DNA of 38,353 nt from Deltaproteobacteria bacterium (GCA_947475005.1 CANJLI010000017.1:1-38353); one strand, 5' to 3'. Shown: positions 1-9,398, counted from the stretch's first letter. The notes: generated by a model from the letters alone, not told the origin. Numbers and translations are program-made.

Positions 1-186
1 CACCTACCGACATGAGATCGGGTCCACCTACCGACATGAGATCGGGTCCACCTACCGACATGAGATCGGGTCCACCTACCGACATGAGATCGGGTCCACC
101 TACCGACATGAGATCGGGTCCACCTACCGACATGAGGTCGGGTCCACCTACCCGACCTCTACCCGACCTCTACGTGGACCCGATCT
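1..186. repeat. 24-bp tandem repeat array with inverted end
   Basis: Six consecutive 24-bp units run from 1 to 144 (unit CACCTACCGACATGAGATCGGGTC). The first five are identical and the sixth has one A-to-G change. The array probably continues left of the window. After the last unit comes a short hairpin (GAGGTCGGGT ... ACCCGACCTC). Then GTGGACCCGATCT at 174-186 is the exact inverse of AGATCGGGTCCAC inside the units. The GATCGGGTCCACCTACC part of the unit matches the arm of the long palindromes at 11518-11606 and 32893-32977. There are no variable spacers. An open reading frame of MRSGPPTD repeats crosses it but looks like a by-product of the repeat. Confidence 0.9.
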
Positions 187-307
187 TACCCCTCCCAATC
201 CCGCCACCTTCCACACAATTAAAGAAAATGATAAAATGCCGATAGGCACATAAGACCGGAAGGCCAGACAGCAGATAGGCCAACAAGGCCCTGCCGAGGA
301 GGTTACT
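187..307 (+). other. Leader of the small gene at 308
   Basis: No gene is seen here. The stretch ends in a strong ribosome binding site, GAGGAGG at about 295-302, which sets the GTG start at 308. A possible but weak promoter -10 (TAAAAT at 232-237) lies in an AT-rich patch. Several GGCC motifs between about 260 and 290 could form small hairpins in the leader. Confidence 0.4.
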
Positions 308-547
308 GTGGGAACCGTACTCCAATTTAAAAAGAAGTCCGCCATGTCGGAGGCCCTCCGACTCAAGGAAGTCTCCGATGCCTTGGATCACATCATTTTG
401 ACAGCAATCCAAGAAAAGAAGATGGATCCCTATGAAATCGCAGGGTTGCTGTCCCACCGATTGGGAACCCTCATGAAGGGCTTTTCCTATAAAGATGCCC
501 TCTGGGAACTCTGCCAAAAAGTCGTGAAGCGACAAGCCGTACTATAG
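308..547 (+). CDS. Small hypothetical protein
   Basis: This is a 79-residue soluble protein that I do not recognise. The GTG start is chosen because GAGGAGG lies five to six bases upstream; an internal ATG at codon 13 has no comparable site. The sequence is mixed helical with a basic N-terminus (QFKKK), a central LxxVSDALDHIILTAIQEK segment and a GFSYKDALWELCQ stretch. There is no signal peptide or membrane segment. It stands alone, convergent with the gene at 638-1126, with a possible shared terminator between them. Strong initiation signals make it a likely real gene, but function is unknown. Confidence 0.65.
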   Translation: MGTVLQFKKKSAMSEALRLKEVSDALDHIILTAIQEKKMDPYEIAGLLSHRLGTLMKGFSYKDALWELCQKVVKRQAVL

Positions 548-585
548 ACAAGCCATGTTATAATCGCAGTAGATCATGCACGCCT

Positions 586-618
586 GAAGGACTCGAAGCC
601 ATCGGGCTCGGCTCCTTC
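586..618. terminator. Possible bidirectional terminator hairpin
   Basis: GAAGGA at 586-591 pairs with TCCTTC at 613-618, and an inner CGAAGCC/GGCTCG pairing extends the stem. It sits between two convergent genes ending at 547 and 638. There is no long T tract, so the call is tentative. Confidence 0.35.
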
Positions 619-637
619 AAAGACCTTTCGTACTTCA

Positions 638-1126
638 TCAAAGAGAATCAGGTAGAACTGCCAGGTCCACCCTCTCATGACGTCCAGAACCATCCTCTGT
701 AACTTCAAGTGAAATGGGACGACACTCTTTCAATATATACTCGTGAAGCTGCTGACCTTTTGCGTTACGCAATACGATATGAATGGATTTGAGTGCCGTA
801 GGGGACTTGATCGTGTCCTTTGCCCACTCGTAGAGGGAAGGATTGGTTACCATAAAGCGTTTTTCCAAACGTAAGGTCGAGTAGGGCTTGGCAACCGAAG
901 GCTCTTGCATCTTCAAGGGCCCTACTTTTTTCATGTATTCGAAAGTGCCATAATCAACACCATCCACCATCACATTGGCAGAAATCTCTGGCGGGCGGTA
1001 AAAAGCACGCACGGAATCATAGAAGATCCCCGTCAACAGCAGAAGCACGCCTACGGCTCCGACGAGGGCCATCTGCAGCTTTTTTGCGTATCGGTGTGTG
1101 TTCACGTGGTTGTCTGTGCCTTGCAA
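638..1126 (-). CDS. Membrane-anchored protein with possible phage tail-tube (gp19-like) fold
   Basis: A protein of up to 162 residues. A hydrophobic segment at about residues 19-36 (MALVGAVGVLLLLTGIFY) follows a basic N-terminus, so it is probably anchored in the inner membrane with the rest outside the cytoplasm. The soluble part has the layout of T4 gp19-like tail-tube proteins: a VMVDGVDYGTFEYMKKVG start, a SLYEWAKDTI centre, HIVLRNAKGQQLHEY strands and an ECRPISLEVTEDGSG...VDLAV end. This is a pattern judgement and not a proven match. The longest frame starts with TTG at 1126 and has no clear ribosome site. A GTG at codon 8 or the ATG at codon 19 are alternatives. No other tail or contractile-injection genes are nearby. 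Confidence 0.5.
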   Translation of the reverse strand: MQGTDNHVNTHRYAKKLQMALVGAVGVLLLLTGIFYDSVRAFYRPPEISANVMVDGVDYGTFEYMKKVGPLKMQEPSVAKPYSTLRLEKRFMVTNPSLYEWAKDTIKSPTALKSIHIVLRNAKGQQLHEYILKECRPISLEVTEDGSGRHERVDLAVLPDSL

Positions 1127-1221
1127 ATAGAAAACAAATTGATATATGGACTGGAATGAATTCTACCACATATGTATCGATGAAATAAAGTTCGGATTCT
1201 GGATTGGAAGATTTTGTCGCT

Positions 1222-1605
1222 CTATATTTTTTGTCGAGCCACTACCTCAATTTCGATCACAGCTTCCCGAGGCAAGCGACATACTTGTACCGTAGAGCGA
1301 GCCGGAAAGGTAGGACCAAAGTACCTTTCATAGATTTTATTTACACAACCAAAGTCATCCAAGTCTGTCAGAAAAATGGTGGTCTTCACCACATCTTGAA
1401 AGGACATCTGCGCAGCTTGCAAGATTGCCTCTAGGTTATGAAAGACTTGGGTGGCCTGTGCCTCAATGCCACCTTCTACCAAAGCTCCTGTAGCCGGATC
1501 AAGACCGATTTGCCCCGATGTATAGAGGAAGGGGCTCGACATAATGGCCTGAGAGTATGGACCGATGGCCTTGGGAGCTTTGGATGTTTCAATGGGCACG
1601 TTCAT
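1222..1605 (-). CDS. ridA: RidA family enamine/imine deaminase
   Basis: This 127-residue protein has the usual RidA (YjgF/YER057c/UK114) length and fold signature. RidA hydrolyses reactive enamine/imine intermediates made by PLP enzymes such as threonine dehydratase, releasing ammonia. Visible motifs are the N-terminal APKAIGPYSQAI, the SGQIGLDPATG segment, and the C-terminal PARSTVQVCRLPREAVIEIE, which carries the conserved arginine and the glutamate of the active site. The ATG at 1605 follows AGGAAG and lies nine bases after the stop of the TPR gene. It is therefore the third gene of the aspS-TPR-ridA operon. It is cytosolic and complete. Confidence 0.95.
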   Translation of the reverse strand: MNVPIETSKAPKAIGPYSQAIMSSPFLYTSGQIGLDPATGALVEGGIEAQATQVFHNLEAILQAAQMSFQDVVKTTIFLTDLDDFGCVNKIYERYFGPTFPARSTVQVCRLPREAVIEIEVVARQKI

Positions 1606-1614
1606 CTGCTCTTC

Positions 1615-2511
1615 CTATGAAAAAGGATCTTCGGGGATCATCTCCCCTATGGATGCCGGTGTACGAGGGTTACGCAAAAGCTTCTCACGCGTGCTTGCAT
1701 AGAGAGTGCCATCCCCCAGTGCAATATAGGCCTGTGCCATGTGAAACCCAAGCTGCCACGGCAAGGGCTCCTTCGAAAGTTTCTCTGTTTGCCACACGAT
1801 AGAAGGGATCTCTCGGTAGCGCTCCTGCTCCCCCAAGAGGGCCGTATACTCGATCAAAAAAGCAGGATCCCGTTCCCCTTCATGATAGAAACGGGCCAGC
1901 GCCTTCTCCTTAGCCTCCGGTGTCATCTCCGGATCCACCTGCGTCAGGATACAAGCTCCCATCCACGCATGGGATTTTTCCACGTACCCATGCAAGAGAT
2001 CCATGGAAGGCTCCCGCAAGCAGTAGCCCACAACCGATTCCCAAATGGGGGCATGATTGGGACACGCAGCCAACGCCGTATCGATCCAAAGGGCCATGGC
2101 CTCCCAGTTCTCCTCACAGGCCCACATATAAAGAAGATTGCTGTAAGGAGCAGGTTCCATGGGGTTGTTGCGCTGGGCCTCGCAAAATGCTGCCTCTGCC
2201 TCGTCCCACATACCGAGCAACATGGCAGAAAGCCCCCGATAAAGAGCCAAATGCGGAACCTCGCAAGAGAGGGCATATACCGCACGGGGCACATCCATCT
2301 GCACCAGCTCTTGCAACACCGCCTCCTCCGGAGGAGTCGCAGTGGCCTCGAGATACACACAGAGCGCATCTGCAAAGTCGAGCTTCTCTCGAGCAGAGGG
2401 AGGAGAGCCAGCGACATCAGAGGGCGAATCGTGTAGCCCCAAAAAACGTCGGAGCGCAGGTCCCATGGGATAATGCTGCCAAGACTGCAGGGACGGCAAC
2501 GCTCGGATCAT
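1615..2511 (-). CDS. TPR-like helical repeat protein
   Basis: A 298-residue soluble protein of unknown role. The start at 2511 is chosen because its ATG overlaps the aspS stop codon as ATGA, the classic sign of translational coupling; a longer frame would run deep into aspS. Helical repeats are visible at about residues 90-165 ([20 protein letters not shown], then [20 protein letters not shown]), with the A/G/Y spacing of tetratricopeptide repeats. More degenerate helices follow to the C-terminus. There is no signal peptide. TPR proteins usually act as protein-binding scaffolds. Its operon position between aspS and ridA gives no clear partner. Confidence 0.75.
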   Translation of the reverse strand: MIRALPSLQSWQHYPMGPALRRFLGLHDSPSDVAGSPPSAREKLDFADALCVYLEATATPPEEAVLQELVQMDVPRAVYALSCEVPHLALYRGLSAMLLGMWDEAEAAFCEAQRNNPMEPAPYSNLLYMWACEENWEAMALWIDTALAACPNHAPIWESVVGYCLREPSMDLLHGYVEKSHAWMGACILTQVDPEMTPEAKEKALARFYHEGERDPAFLIEYTALLGEQERYREIPSIVWQTEKLSKEPLPWQLGFHMAQAYIALGDGTLYASTREKLLRNPRTPASIGEMIPEDPFS

Positions 2512-4304
2512 GGCAAATCCTTCCACTGCAGATGAAGCTCGGTGAGAGACTTCTCGGGAAACGGGCTCGGAGATCCAGTCAGTAAACAAGTAGCTCTTTG
2601 GGTTTTCGGGAACGCGATCACATCGCGAATGGCATCGCTTCCCGTGAGGATCATGGCAATTCGGTCGAGACCCAGAGCGATACCTCCGTGAGGCGGCGCA
2701 CCGAGGCGCAATGCCTTGAGGAGAAAGCCAAACTTTTGTTCGGTTTCTTCAGGGCTCAATCCAAGGAGGGCAAAGACCCGCTCTTGCAACTCGGGCTGGT
2801 GGATACGAATAGAACCCCCTCCCAACTCAAATCCGTTGCAGACCAAATCGTAGGCCCACGCCCGTACGCTACCGGGATCCGTTTCGAGTCGATCGAGATC
2901 CTCGAAGTTAGGGGAAGTAAACGGATGGTGACAGGCAACCCAACGCTTATTGTCCTCGTCGTACTCAAAAGCCGGAAACTCCGTCACCCAAAGAAACCGC
3001 ACATCCTCGGGCTTTGTAAGTTCCAGGTGCTTAGCGAGAGTATTGCGCAGAAGCCCCAATCCAGTCTGTACGGTTTTGCGAGCGCCTGCTGCAAAGAGGA
3101 TAACATCCCCTGTCTTTGCCCCAAGTGCAGTTTGTACCGTTGCAATCTGCGCAGGCGAGAAGAATTTACCGAGAGGGGATTGCCAGCCCTCCGCTTGTAC
3201 CTTTGCCCATCCGAGACCTGCGAGGCCGCTCTGTTTCATCAGGTCAGTGTATTCATCCAGTTTCTTGCGAGAGAAAAAGGTCTCTTGCTGGGGCACCACC
3301 ACCGCATTCACGATGCCACCTTGGGACAACGCCGTTTGAAACACCGCAAACTCCACATCCTTTACCACCGCAGAAAGGTCCTGAAGTTCGAGACCAAATC
3401 GAGTATCGGGTTTGTCACAGCCATAGGTCTCCATGGCGTATCGGTGGGTCATCCGAGGAATCGAAGTTATCTTTTCGCACCCATAGAACTCATTCACGAT
3501 CTTCTTCATAACAGCGTCGAAGGTTTCCAGCACCAACGGCAACGTAGCAAAGGAGATCTCACAGTCAACCTGGGTAAACTCCGGCTGACGATCGGCGCGC
3601 ATATCCTCGTCGCGGAAACATTTCACGATCTGGTAGTAGCGGTCAAATCCGCTGATCATCAACAGCTGCTTAAAGAGCTGGGGGCTTTGGGGCAATGCAT
3701 AGCCACTACCTGGATGCACCCGAGAGGGTACAAGAAATTCGCGAGCCCCTTCGGGCGTGGATTTATATAAATAGGGCGTTTCGAAATCGAGGAATCCGTG
3801 TTCTTCCAACGTCTTTCGAAACAGCTGCGTGATGCGAATGCGCTGAAGGATCTTATCTCGCATGGAATCGCGCCGAAGATCCAAGTACCGATACTGCAAC
3901 CGCAGAGCATCGCTAGCTTCCGTAATATCGGAGATGGCAAAGGGCAGCACCTCGCTCTCGGTATAAACTTGGATTTCCTCTGCCAGAATCTCGACTTCGC
4001 CCGTTGCCATGCCAGCATTGCGCATCTCTGTGGGACGGAGTCGCACCGTGCCGCGTACGCCGAGCGTAGATTCTTGACGGATGGATTCCATGCGGCGAAA
4101 CAGATCCCCTTGGGTTTCTGGATTGATCACCACTTGCAGTTTGCCGGTCTGATCTCGGAGGTCGAGAAACAGAAGGCCTCCTAGGTTGCGGCTTTTGGCA
4201 AGCCAGCCATTTAAAGTCACGGTACGACCCGCATCTGTGGCGGTTACGGTTCCACATCGATGGGTGCGTTGCCAAACAGGGCTTGAAGATTGGTGCGTGT
4301 TCAT
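2508..4304 (-). CDS. aspS: Aspartyl-tRNA synthetase
   Basis: A 598-residue class IIb synthetase that charges tRNA-Asp, and possibly tRNA-Asn if the organism uses the indirect route. The N-terminal OB-fold anticodon-binding domain covers about residues 10-110 ([19 protein letters not shown]). The catalytic domain follows, with [20 protein letters not shown], motif 2 [19 protein letters not shown] and motif 3 [15 protein letters not shown] bacterial-type GAD insertion lies between motifs 2 and 3. A TTG-initiated extension to 4337 exists, but the ATG at 4304 fits the family start. It leads the aspS-TPR-ridA operon, overlaps the next gene by ATGA, and diverges from nuoCD. A good promoter lies at 4352-4378. 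Confidence 0.97.
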   Translation of the reverse strand: MNTHQSSSPVWQRTHRCGTVTATDAGRTVTLNGWLAKSRNLGGLLFLDLRDQTGKLQVVINPETQGDLFRRMESIRQESTLGVRGTVRLRPTEMRNAGMATGEVEILAEEIQVYTESEVLPFAISDITEASDALRLQYRYLDLRRDSMRDKILQRIRITQLFRKTLEEHGFLDFETPYLYKSTPEGAREFLVPSRVHPGSGYALPQSPQLFKQLLMISGFDRYYQIVKCFRDEDMRADRQPEFTQVDCEISFATLPLVLETFDAVMKKIVNEFYGCEKITSIPRMTHRYAMETYGCDKPDTRFGLELQDLSAVVKDVEFAVFQTALSQGGIVNAVVVPQQETFFSRKKLDEYTDLMKQSGLAGLGWAKVQAEGWQSPLGKFFSPAQIATVQTALGAKTGDVILFAAGARKTVQTGLGLLRNTLAKHLELTKPEDVRFLWVTEFPAFEYDEDNKRWVACHHPFTSPNFEDLDRLETDPGSVRAWAYDLVCNGFELGGGSIRIHQPELQERVFALLGLSPEETEQKFGFLLKALRLGAPPHGGIALGLDRIAMILTGSDAIRDVIAFPKTQRATCLLTGSPSPFPEKSLTELHLQWKDLP

Positions 4305-4351
4305 GGTGCGGAGGCTTTCTGCGAATTCATGATTCAAATCGGACGGGTATT

Positions 4352-4378
4352 ATTATAGTGTTAGAGCTCCCATTTCAA
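4352..4378 (-). promoter_or_regulatory. Candidate sigma70-type promoter of aspS
   Basis: Read on the minus strand, a perfect TATAAT lies at 4357-4352. A TTGAAA (five of six consensus bases) lies at 4378-4373, with a somewhat short 15-base spacer. It is about 50 bases upstream of the aspS ATG. The same AT-rich patch may also hold the divergent nuo promoter (TATAGT at 4354-4359 on the plus strand). Confidence 0.5.
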
Positions 4379-4426
4379 ACGAGGAATACGGGAAGAGAGA
4401 ATTTTGTTGTGAGCAAGGATGGATCC

Positions 4427-6130
4427 ATGGAGCGCTTCTCTCAAGGGTTATTTACAGAATTTAAGACTGAAAACCCGGATTTGCAGATCGAATCGGTTCC
4501 CAACCCTCGCTTTGAGGACGAGGATGTATGGCTAGTTGGAGCAAAAGATTTGCTGCCAGTGGCCCGAAAACTCAGAAGAAGTTACCCCTTTCTTATGGAT
4601 GTTTGCGGCGTAGACTATCCGGAGCGTGCAGAACGCTTTGATGCCGTCTACCACTTGGCTCATCCTCAGATGAAGCGCCGTCTCCGACTTAAAGTGCGTC
4701 TGGCGGAAAATCAAGAGGTGGCCTCCCTAACCCCCGTTTATAAAAGTGCCGATTGGTTTGAGCGGGAAGCCTATGACCTTTTTGGAATCCGGTTTCGCGG
4801 ACACCCCAACTTGACCCGAATTCTGTGCCACCGAGACTTTGTGGGGCACCCCCTGCGCAAAGACTACGACGCGGAGAAGCGCCAGTCCCTGACTACGCCC
4901 CTCGAGCATACCTTTGCCGCTGAATACGAGCAGATGAAGCAAGGGGTTCACGAAAAAGATTACCTTTCCGATCGCGTGTGGATCAACATTGGGCCCGCCC
5001 ATCCTGCCACCCACGGTACCTTGCGATTCATGGCAATCTTGCAAGGGGAAGTCATCGAGAAGATGGATGTGGAGATCGGGTATCTGCACCGCTGCTTTGA
5101 GAAGATGTGCGAGACCCATACCTACAACCAAGTGATCCCATATACCGACCGATTGAATTACTGCTCAGCCCCGCTTAATAACAACGCCTGGTGTCGCACC
5201 ATCGAGAAGATGCTGGGAGTTCAAATCCCCGATCGAGCCCAGGTGATGCGTATTATCTTGGATGAGTTTTCCCGTTGTATCGACCACTTCGTTTGTATCA
5301 TCACTCAGGTTTTGGATTTGGGAGGGATGACCAACTTTTGGCTGGGGATGCGCGCACGGGAAGCCGTGTATGACCTGTTTGAGAAATTATGCGGAGCCCG
5401 TCTCACCGTCTCCCTCTCTCGAGTCGGGGGCATGGGATTTGATTTGCCAGAGGGTTGGATCGAACAGGCGAGAGACACCTGCAAAATCATTCTCGATGCC
5501 CGCAAGGAAATCGATACCCTGTGTACCCAGAATCGGATCTTCGTAAACCGCATGGTGGGCATCACCGCAATTTCTGAGGCGGATGCCATCAACTGGGGCT
5601 TTACAGGCCCTTGTTTGCGAGCCACCGGCGCGGGTATCGATCTGCGTAAGGACCAGCCATACGGGGGCTACGAGAACTTTGACTTCGATATCCCTGTAGG
5701 TTCTACCGGAGATTGCTACGATCGCTACATGGTACGCATGGAGGAGATTATTCAATCCGTGCGCATCATCGAACAAGCATTGAACCAAATGCCCTCGGGG
5801 AAGGTTCACGTGGACCAAACAGGAATTTCCCTACCCAGTAAACAAGATGTGTACGGTAACATCGAAGGTCTCATGAACCAGTTCATGCATGTGATCTACG
5901 ATGTACAACCCCCGAAAGGGGAGATCTACCATGCCAGTGAGGGAGCCAATGGGGAGCTTGGATTTTATGTCGTCAGTGATGGTGGGAGTCATCCGTATCG
6001 GGTGAAATGTAGACCCCCTTGTTTTGCTATCTTTCAGGCGCTGCCTACCTTATTGAAGGGGCACATGCTCTCGGATGCCATTGCATCTTTGGGAACCTTG
6101 AATATCGTAGCTGGGGAATTGGATCGGTAA
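4427..6130 (+). CDS. nuoCD: NADH-quinone oxidoreductase subunit C/D fusion
   Basis: This gene fuses NuoC and NuoD, two peripheral-arm subunits of complex I that form part of the quinone site. NuoC occupies about residues 1-160, with its signature at 110-131 (WFEREAYDLFGIRFRGHPN). A short linker follows, then NuoD from about 180 to 567, with HPATHG at 192-197, GYLHRCFEKMCE and RVGGMGFDLPEGW. The fusion is known from enterobacteria. The ATG at 4427 is preferred because AAGGA lies eight bases upstream; a GTG at 4409 is an alternative. The next gene, nuoE, follows after 17 bases. NuoA and NuoB, which usually precede it, are absent here and aspS diverges instead. Confidence 0.96.
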   Translation: MERFSQGLFTEFKTENPDLQIESVPNPRFEDEDVWLVGAKDLLPVARKLRRSYPFLMDVCGVDYPERAERFDAVYHLAHPQMKRRLRLKVRLAENQEVASLTPVYKSADWFEREAYDLFGIRFRGHPNLTRILCHRDFVGHPLRKDYDAEKRQSLTTPLEHTFAAEYEQMKQGVHEKDYLSDRVWINIGPAHPATHGTLRFMAILQGEVIEKMDVEIGYLHRCFEKMCETHTYNQVIPYTDRLNYCSAPLNNNAWCRTIEKMLGVQIPDRAQVMRIILDEFSRCIDHFVCIITQVLDLGGMTNFWLGMRAREAVYDLFEKLCGARLTVSLSRVGGMGFDLPEGWIEQARDTCKIILDARKEIDTLCTQNRIFVNRMVGITAISEADAINWGFTGPCLRATGAGIDLRKDQPYGGYENFDFDIPVGSTGDCYDRYMVRMEEIIQSVRIIEQALNQMPSGKVHVDQTGISLPSKQDVYGNIEGLMNQFMHVIYDVQPPKGEIYHASEGANGELGFYVVSDGGSHPYRVKCRPPCFAIFQALPTLLKGHMLSDAIASLGTLNIVAGELDR

Positions 6131-6147
6131 TTGGAGAGGAATGACCT

Positions 6148-6609
6148 GTGGAAACTTTTGCGCGCGACCTACGAGAAAAAATCCAATCCGAGCTTACCCG
6201 GTATGAGACCCCTCGCTCGGCAATTTTACCCATTCTGCATTTGATCCAAGATCATTGTGAATGGATTCAGCCTATGCATGTGGAGGGGTTGGAGCGAGAG
6301 TTTGGGTTGTCTCGAGTCCACGTACAAGAAGTGGCAACTTTTTATTCCATGTATCGCTTGGAGCCTTGCAAACCCTTTCGTATTCTTTTCTGCGACAACT
6401 TGGTTTGCGCCATGATGGGAGCCGAGGGAGTCATGGATAAAATTCGCAGTCACATGGCCTCGTTTCCCACAGACAAATGCCCATTTAGTTTACAAGGGGT
6501 TCCCTGTTTGGGGGTTTGTGATGGGGCACCTGCCATGTTGGTGAACAAGGAGCGGCATCTGCGGGTCAATCGAGATAACGTGGATGCCATCTTGGCTTCT
6601 TATAAGTAG
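6148..6609 (+). CDS. nuoE: NADH-quinone oxidoreductase subunit E
   Basis: This 153-residue protein is the thioredoxin-fold [2Fe-2S] subunit of the NADH dehydrogenase module. The cluster ligands are visible as Cys82-x4-Cys87 (CDNLVC) and Cys120-x3-Cys124 (CLGVC). The preceding ARD...IQDHCEWIQP and EVATFYSMYRLEP blocks are typical of the family. It starts with GTG at 6148, preceded by GGAGAGGA. It lies between nuoCD and nuoF in one operon; nuoF follows 11 bases later. It works with NuoF and NuoG to accept electrons from NADH at the cytoplasmic tip of the complex. Confidence 0.96.
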   Translation: METFARDLREKIQSELTRYETPRSAILPILHLIQDHCEWIQPMHVEGLEREFGLSRVHVQEVATFYSMYRLEPCKPFRILFCDNLVCAMMGAEGVMDKIRSHMASFPTDKCPFSLQGVPCLGVCDGAPAMLVNKERHLRVNRDNVDAILASYK

Positions 6610-6620
6610 AAGGTACTCGT

Positions 6621-7871
6621 ATGGAATTTACAAAGATCCTCACTCGATTTGAAAATATACCGAACAGCCGGGCCCTTGCGACCTATGAAAAGCATGGAGG
6701 CTACGAAGCTGCAAAGAAAGCCCTGACCCAAACCCGAGAAGAGATCATCACTCTAGTGAAGGACTCTGGCTTGCGAGGCAGAGGAGGGGCTGGATTTCCC
6801 ACGGGGCTGAAGTGGAGCTTTGTACCGAAGACTGCAGATACGGTGTACTTGCTCTGCAACAACGATGAGGGAGAGCCTGGGACTTTTAAGGATCGATATA
6901 TTCTCGAGTTGAGTCCACATATGCTCATCGAGGGGATGATCATTGCAGCTCACGCCATCGGGGCAAAGAAAGCCTACATTTATACCCGATGCGAGTTCTA
7001 CGATGAAATCCGGTGGATGAATGAGGCCATCGCAGAGGCTTATCAAGCTGGGTATTTGGGTAAAAACTTGTTTGGCACCAACGTACAAGTGGACCTCGAT
7101 CACTACATTGGGGCCGGCGCCTATATCTGTGGAGAAGAAACCGGGCTCATCTCTTCTCTTGAAGGAAAGAAGGGGCAACCCAAGTTAAAACCCCCTTTTC
7201 CAGCTATATCTGGATATTTGGGCAAACCCACCATCGTAAACAACACCGAAACGTTAGCAGCGGTGCCTTGGATTATAACCCATGGGGCTGCTGCACATCG
7301 TGCCATGGGTACGGAGAAAAGCCCAGGAACCAAGTTGTTTTGCGTGTCGGGGCCCGTAAAGAAACCCGGTGTGTTTGAGCGGCCTTTGGGCTATCCGTTG
7401 AAAAAACTTATCTTTGAAGATGCCGGCGGCATGCTCGATGGCAAGCAGCTCAAGGCTGTAATTCCAGGGGGTGCCTCTGCACCGGTGCTGTTGCCAGCAG
7501 AGATCGAAACTCTGACCTTGGACTACGAAGCCATTGCAGCTGCAGGGTCCATGCTGGGGTCTGGTGCAGTGATGGTAATTCCTCACGATCAACCCATGAT
7601 GGAGCTCTTGCGCATTTTGGTGAATTTCTTCCATCATGAAAGCTGCGGGCAATGTACGCCCTGTCGAGAGGGCACCGGTTGGCTTGCCAGTGTGGTACAA
7701 GGGGTCGAGGAAAAAACTGCGACGCCAGAGGACGTAGAAAAACTCTACCAAATTGCTGTGCATATGGAGGGTCGCACCATTTGTGCGTTGTCCGATGCTG
7801 CAGCGATGCCGACGAAGGCCATTACAAGAAAATTTGCGGACGAGTTAAAGCGATCCATTCGGGGGATATAA
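6621..7871 (+). CDS. nuoF: NADH-quinone oxidoreductase subunit F (NADH/FMN binding)
   Basis: A 416-residue flavoprotein subunit that oxidises NADH and passes electrons through FMN to a [4Fe-4S] cluster. Seen in the sequence are the glycine-rich nucleotide motif GRGGAGFP at 53-60, the FMN/NADH segment NNDEGEPGTFKDR at 80-92, and GAYICGEETGLISSLEG at about 166-182. The cluster ligands are Cys342, Cys345, Cys348 (SCGQCTPCREG) and Cys388 (TICAL). Length is normal for the family. The gene is separated from nuoG by only three bases, so the two are probably translated together. Confidence 0.97.
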   Translation: MEFTKILTRFENIPNSRALATYEKHGGYEAAKKALTQTREEIITLVKDSGLRGRGGAGFPTGLKWSFVPKTADTVYLLCNNDEGEPGTFKDRYILELSPHMLIEGMIIAAHAIGAKKAYIYTRCEFYDEIRWMNEAIAEAYQAGYLGKNLFGTNVQVDLDHYIGAGAYICGEETGLISSLEGKKGQPKLKPPFPAISGYLGKPTIVNNTETLAAVPWIITHGAAAHRAMGTEKSPGTKLFCVSGPVKKPGVFERPLGYPLKKLIFEDAGGMLDGKQLKAVIPGGASAPVLLPAEIETLTLDYEAIAAAGSMLGSGAVMVIPHDQPMMELLRILVNFFHHESCGQCTPCREGTGWLASVVQGVEEKTATPEDVEKLYQIAVHMEGRTICALSDAAAMPTKAITRKFADELKRSIRGI

Positions 7872-7874
7872 CAG

Positions 7875-9386
7875 GTGGCAGATACGGTAACTTTTACACT
7901 TAATGATAAGAATGTAACCGTGCCCAAAGGGTGGACGGTGATGCAGGCTGCCAAGCAAGCGCAGGTGGACATTCCCCACTTTTGTTGGCATCCCGGGCTT
8001 TCCGTTGCGGGTGTGTGCCGATTCTGCATGGTGCACGTGCAGGGGGCTCGCAAGCTGGAGATCGCATGTAACTTACAAGCGACGGAAGGCATGATCGTGC
8101 GTACGGATACGCCCGAAGTGAAGGAGGCCCACAAGTGGGGACTCGAATTTCACTTGATTAACCATCCTCTAGATTGTCCTGTGTGTGATCAAGCAGGGGA
8201 ATGTGGCCTGCAAGATTTCTATATGCAAGTGGGTAAATACAAGAGCCAGATGACGCGCCCCAAGGTGTTAAAACCAAAGGCTGTGGATCTGGGACCTCGT
8301 TTGATCCTCGATACGGAACGATGCATTTTGTGCTCCCGTTGCGTGCGGTTTGAGGAAGAAGTTACGAAAACTGGGGCTCTAGGGATCTTTGATCGAGGCG
8401 ACCGAGCCATAATCGGAACCTACGGGGAAGAAAAAATTGAGCACAACTACCAGGAGAACTTGGTGGATGTGTGTCCGGTTGGGGCATTTACCTCGAAGAA
8501 ATTTCGCTTTAAACAACGGGTTTGGTTCTTGCAAGAAAAGTCGAGCATCTGTCCAGGGTGTTCCACAGGATGCAAGATCAAGGTACATGCCCGTACCGAT
8601 CGACGTACCTATTATCGGGTGAAGCCAGAGATCGATGAGACGGTGAACGGATTTTGGATGTGTGACAAGGGGCGTGATACCATCGCTCATTTGAATCGAG
8701 AGCATCGGTTGCCTCAATCACAGATGCGTATCGATGGGAAGAAACAAACGGTACCGACTGCACAAGCTTTGGAGAGTCTACGTCGTGCCATCGAGACTGC
8801 AGGGGCAGAAGAGACCGCTCTCTTGGTATCTGCGCACTATACAGTGGAAGAGTATGAAGCCTTTTTCCATTATTTTTGCGATCAATTGGGAGTCACCAAA
8901 GTCTACCAATGGCGTGCAGAGACAGAGGATCGCGATAGCTTCGACGGGATCCTCTTGCGAGGGGATGAAAATCCCAACACTGCGGGTCTGCGAGCTGCCA
9001 TGCGACGCGTCAAAGGACGTACAGTTCCTATAAAGAACGAGATTGCGACCTGTGTGAGCAAAAAGCCTAAGGTGGTGGTGGCGTTGTGCCCAGAAGTGCC
9101 ATTTACTTCCCCGTGGTTTCAAGAGGATTTGAAACAACTTGCAGGAATCTCTCATGTGTCTTTGTGGACCTGTCGCTATGAGGCCACAGAGGTAGCAGGG
9201 ATTACCAGCTGGATTCCCATGAAGGGCTTTGCAGAAAAAACGGGGCACTTTTTGAACTACGAAGGTGCCAAACGAGAGTTGCAAGAAGCATTTCCCTCTG
9301 CAACTGCGGAGGCTTTGTCCGTGGTAGAAGCGGTGCAACAGATGGCTGCAATAGCAACGATAACGACTGAAACGGCTACCCTCTAG
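7875..9386 (+). CDS. nuoG: NADH-quinone oxidoreductase subunit G, short form
   Basis: A 503-residue iron-sulfur subunit of the NADH module. All N-terminal clusters have ligands: [2Fe-2S] Cys37, Cys48, Cys51, Cys65; N5-type His97, Cys101, Cys104, Cys110; N4-type Cys150, Cys153, Cys156, Cys200. A further N7-like set is Cys226, Cys229, Cys233, Cys263. The C-terminal molybdopterin-oxidoreductase-like part is much shorter than in the roughly 900-residue enterobacterial form. The remainder (270-503) is poorly conserved, but short NuoG forms are known. The start is GTG at 7875, three bases after the nuoF stop, with GGGGGA upstream. Confidence 0.93.
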   Translation: MADTVTFTLNDKNVTVPKGWTVMQAAKQAQVDIPHFCWHPGLSVAGVCRFCMVHVQGARKLEIACNLQATEGMIVRTDTPEVKEAHKWGLEFHLINHPLDCPVCDQAGECGLQDFYMQVGKYKSQMTRPKVLKPKAVDLGPRLILDTERCILCSRCVRFEEEVTKTGALGIFDRGDRAIIGTYGEEKIEHNYQENLVDVCPVGAFTSKKFRFKQRVWFLQEKSSICPGCSTGCKIKVHARTDRRTYYRVKPEIDETVNGFWMCDKGRDTIAHLNREHRLPQSQMRIDGKKQTVPTAQALESLRRAIETAGAEETALLVSAHYTVEEYEAFFHYFCDQLGVTKVYQWRAETEDRDSFDGILLRGDENPNTAGLRAAMRRVKGRTVPIKNEIATCVSKKPKVVVALCPEVPFTSPWFQEDLKQLAGISHVSLWTCRYEATEVAGITSWIPMKGFAEKTGHFLNYEGAKRELQEAFPSATAEALSVVEAVQQMAAIATITTETATL

Positions 9387-9398
9387 GAGGCACTTGCC

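Noticed and set aside
1..144. CRISPR array
   Set aside because: Units are directly adjacent with no spacers, and no cas genes are present.
12..245. Repeat protein of MRSGPPTD units
   Set aside because: It is read straight through the 24-bp array and has no ribosome site or supporting domain; the repeat length being a multiple of three explains the open frame.
1741..2436. Long plus-strand frames across the TPR gene, and similar ones opposite aspS, PBP and UvrA genes
   Set aside because: They are antisense shadows of well-supported genes and show no domains or ribosome sites.
7875..9386. nuoG as a truncated pseudogene
   Set aside because: All cluster ligands are intact, the frame is uninterrupted, and short NuoG forms are known.
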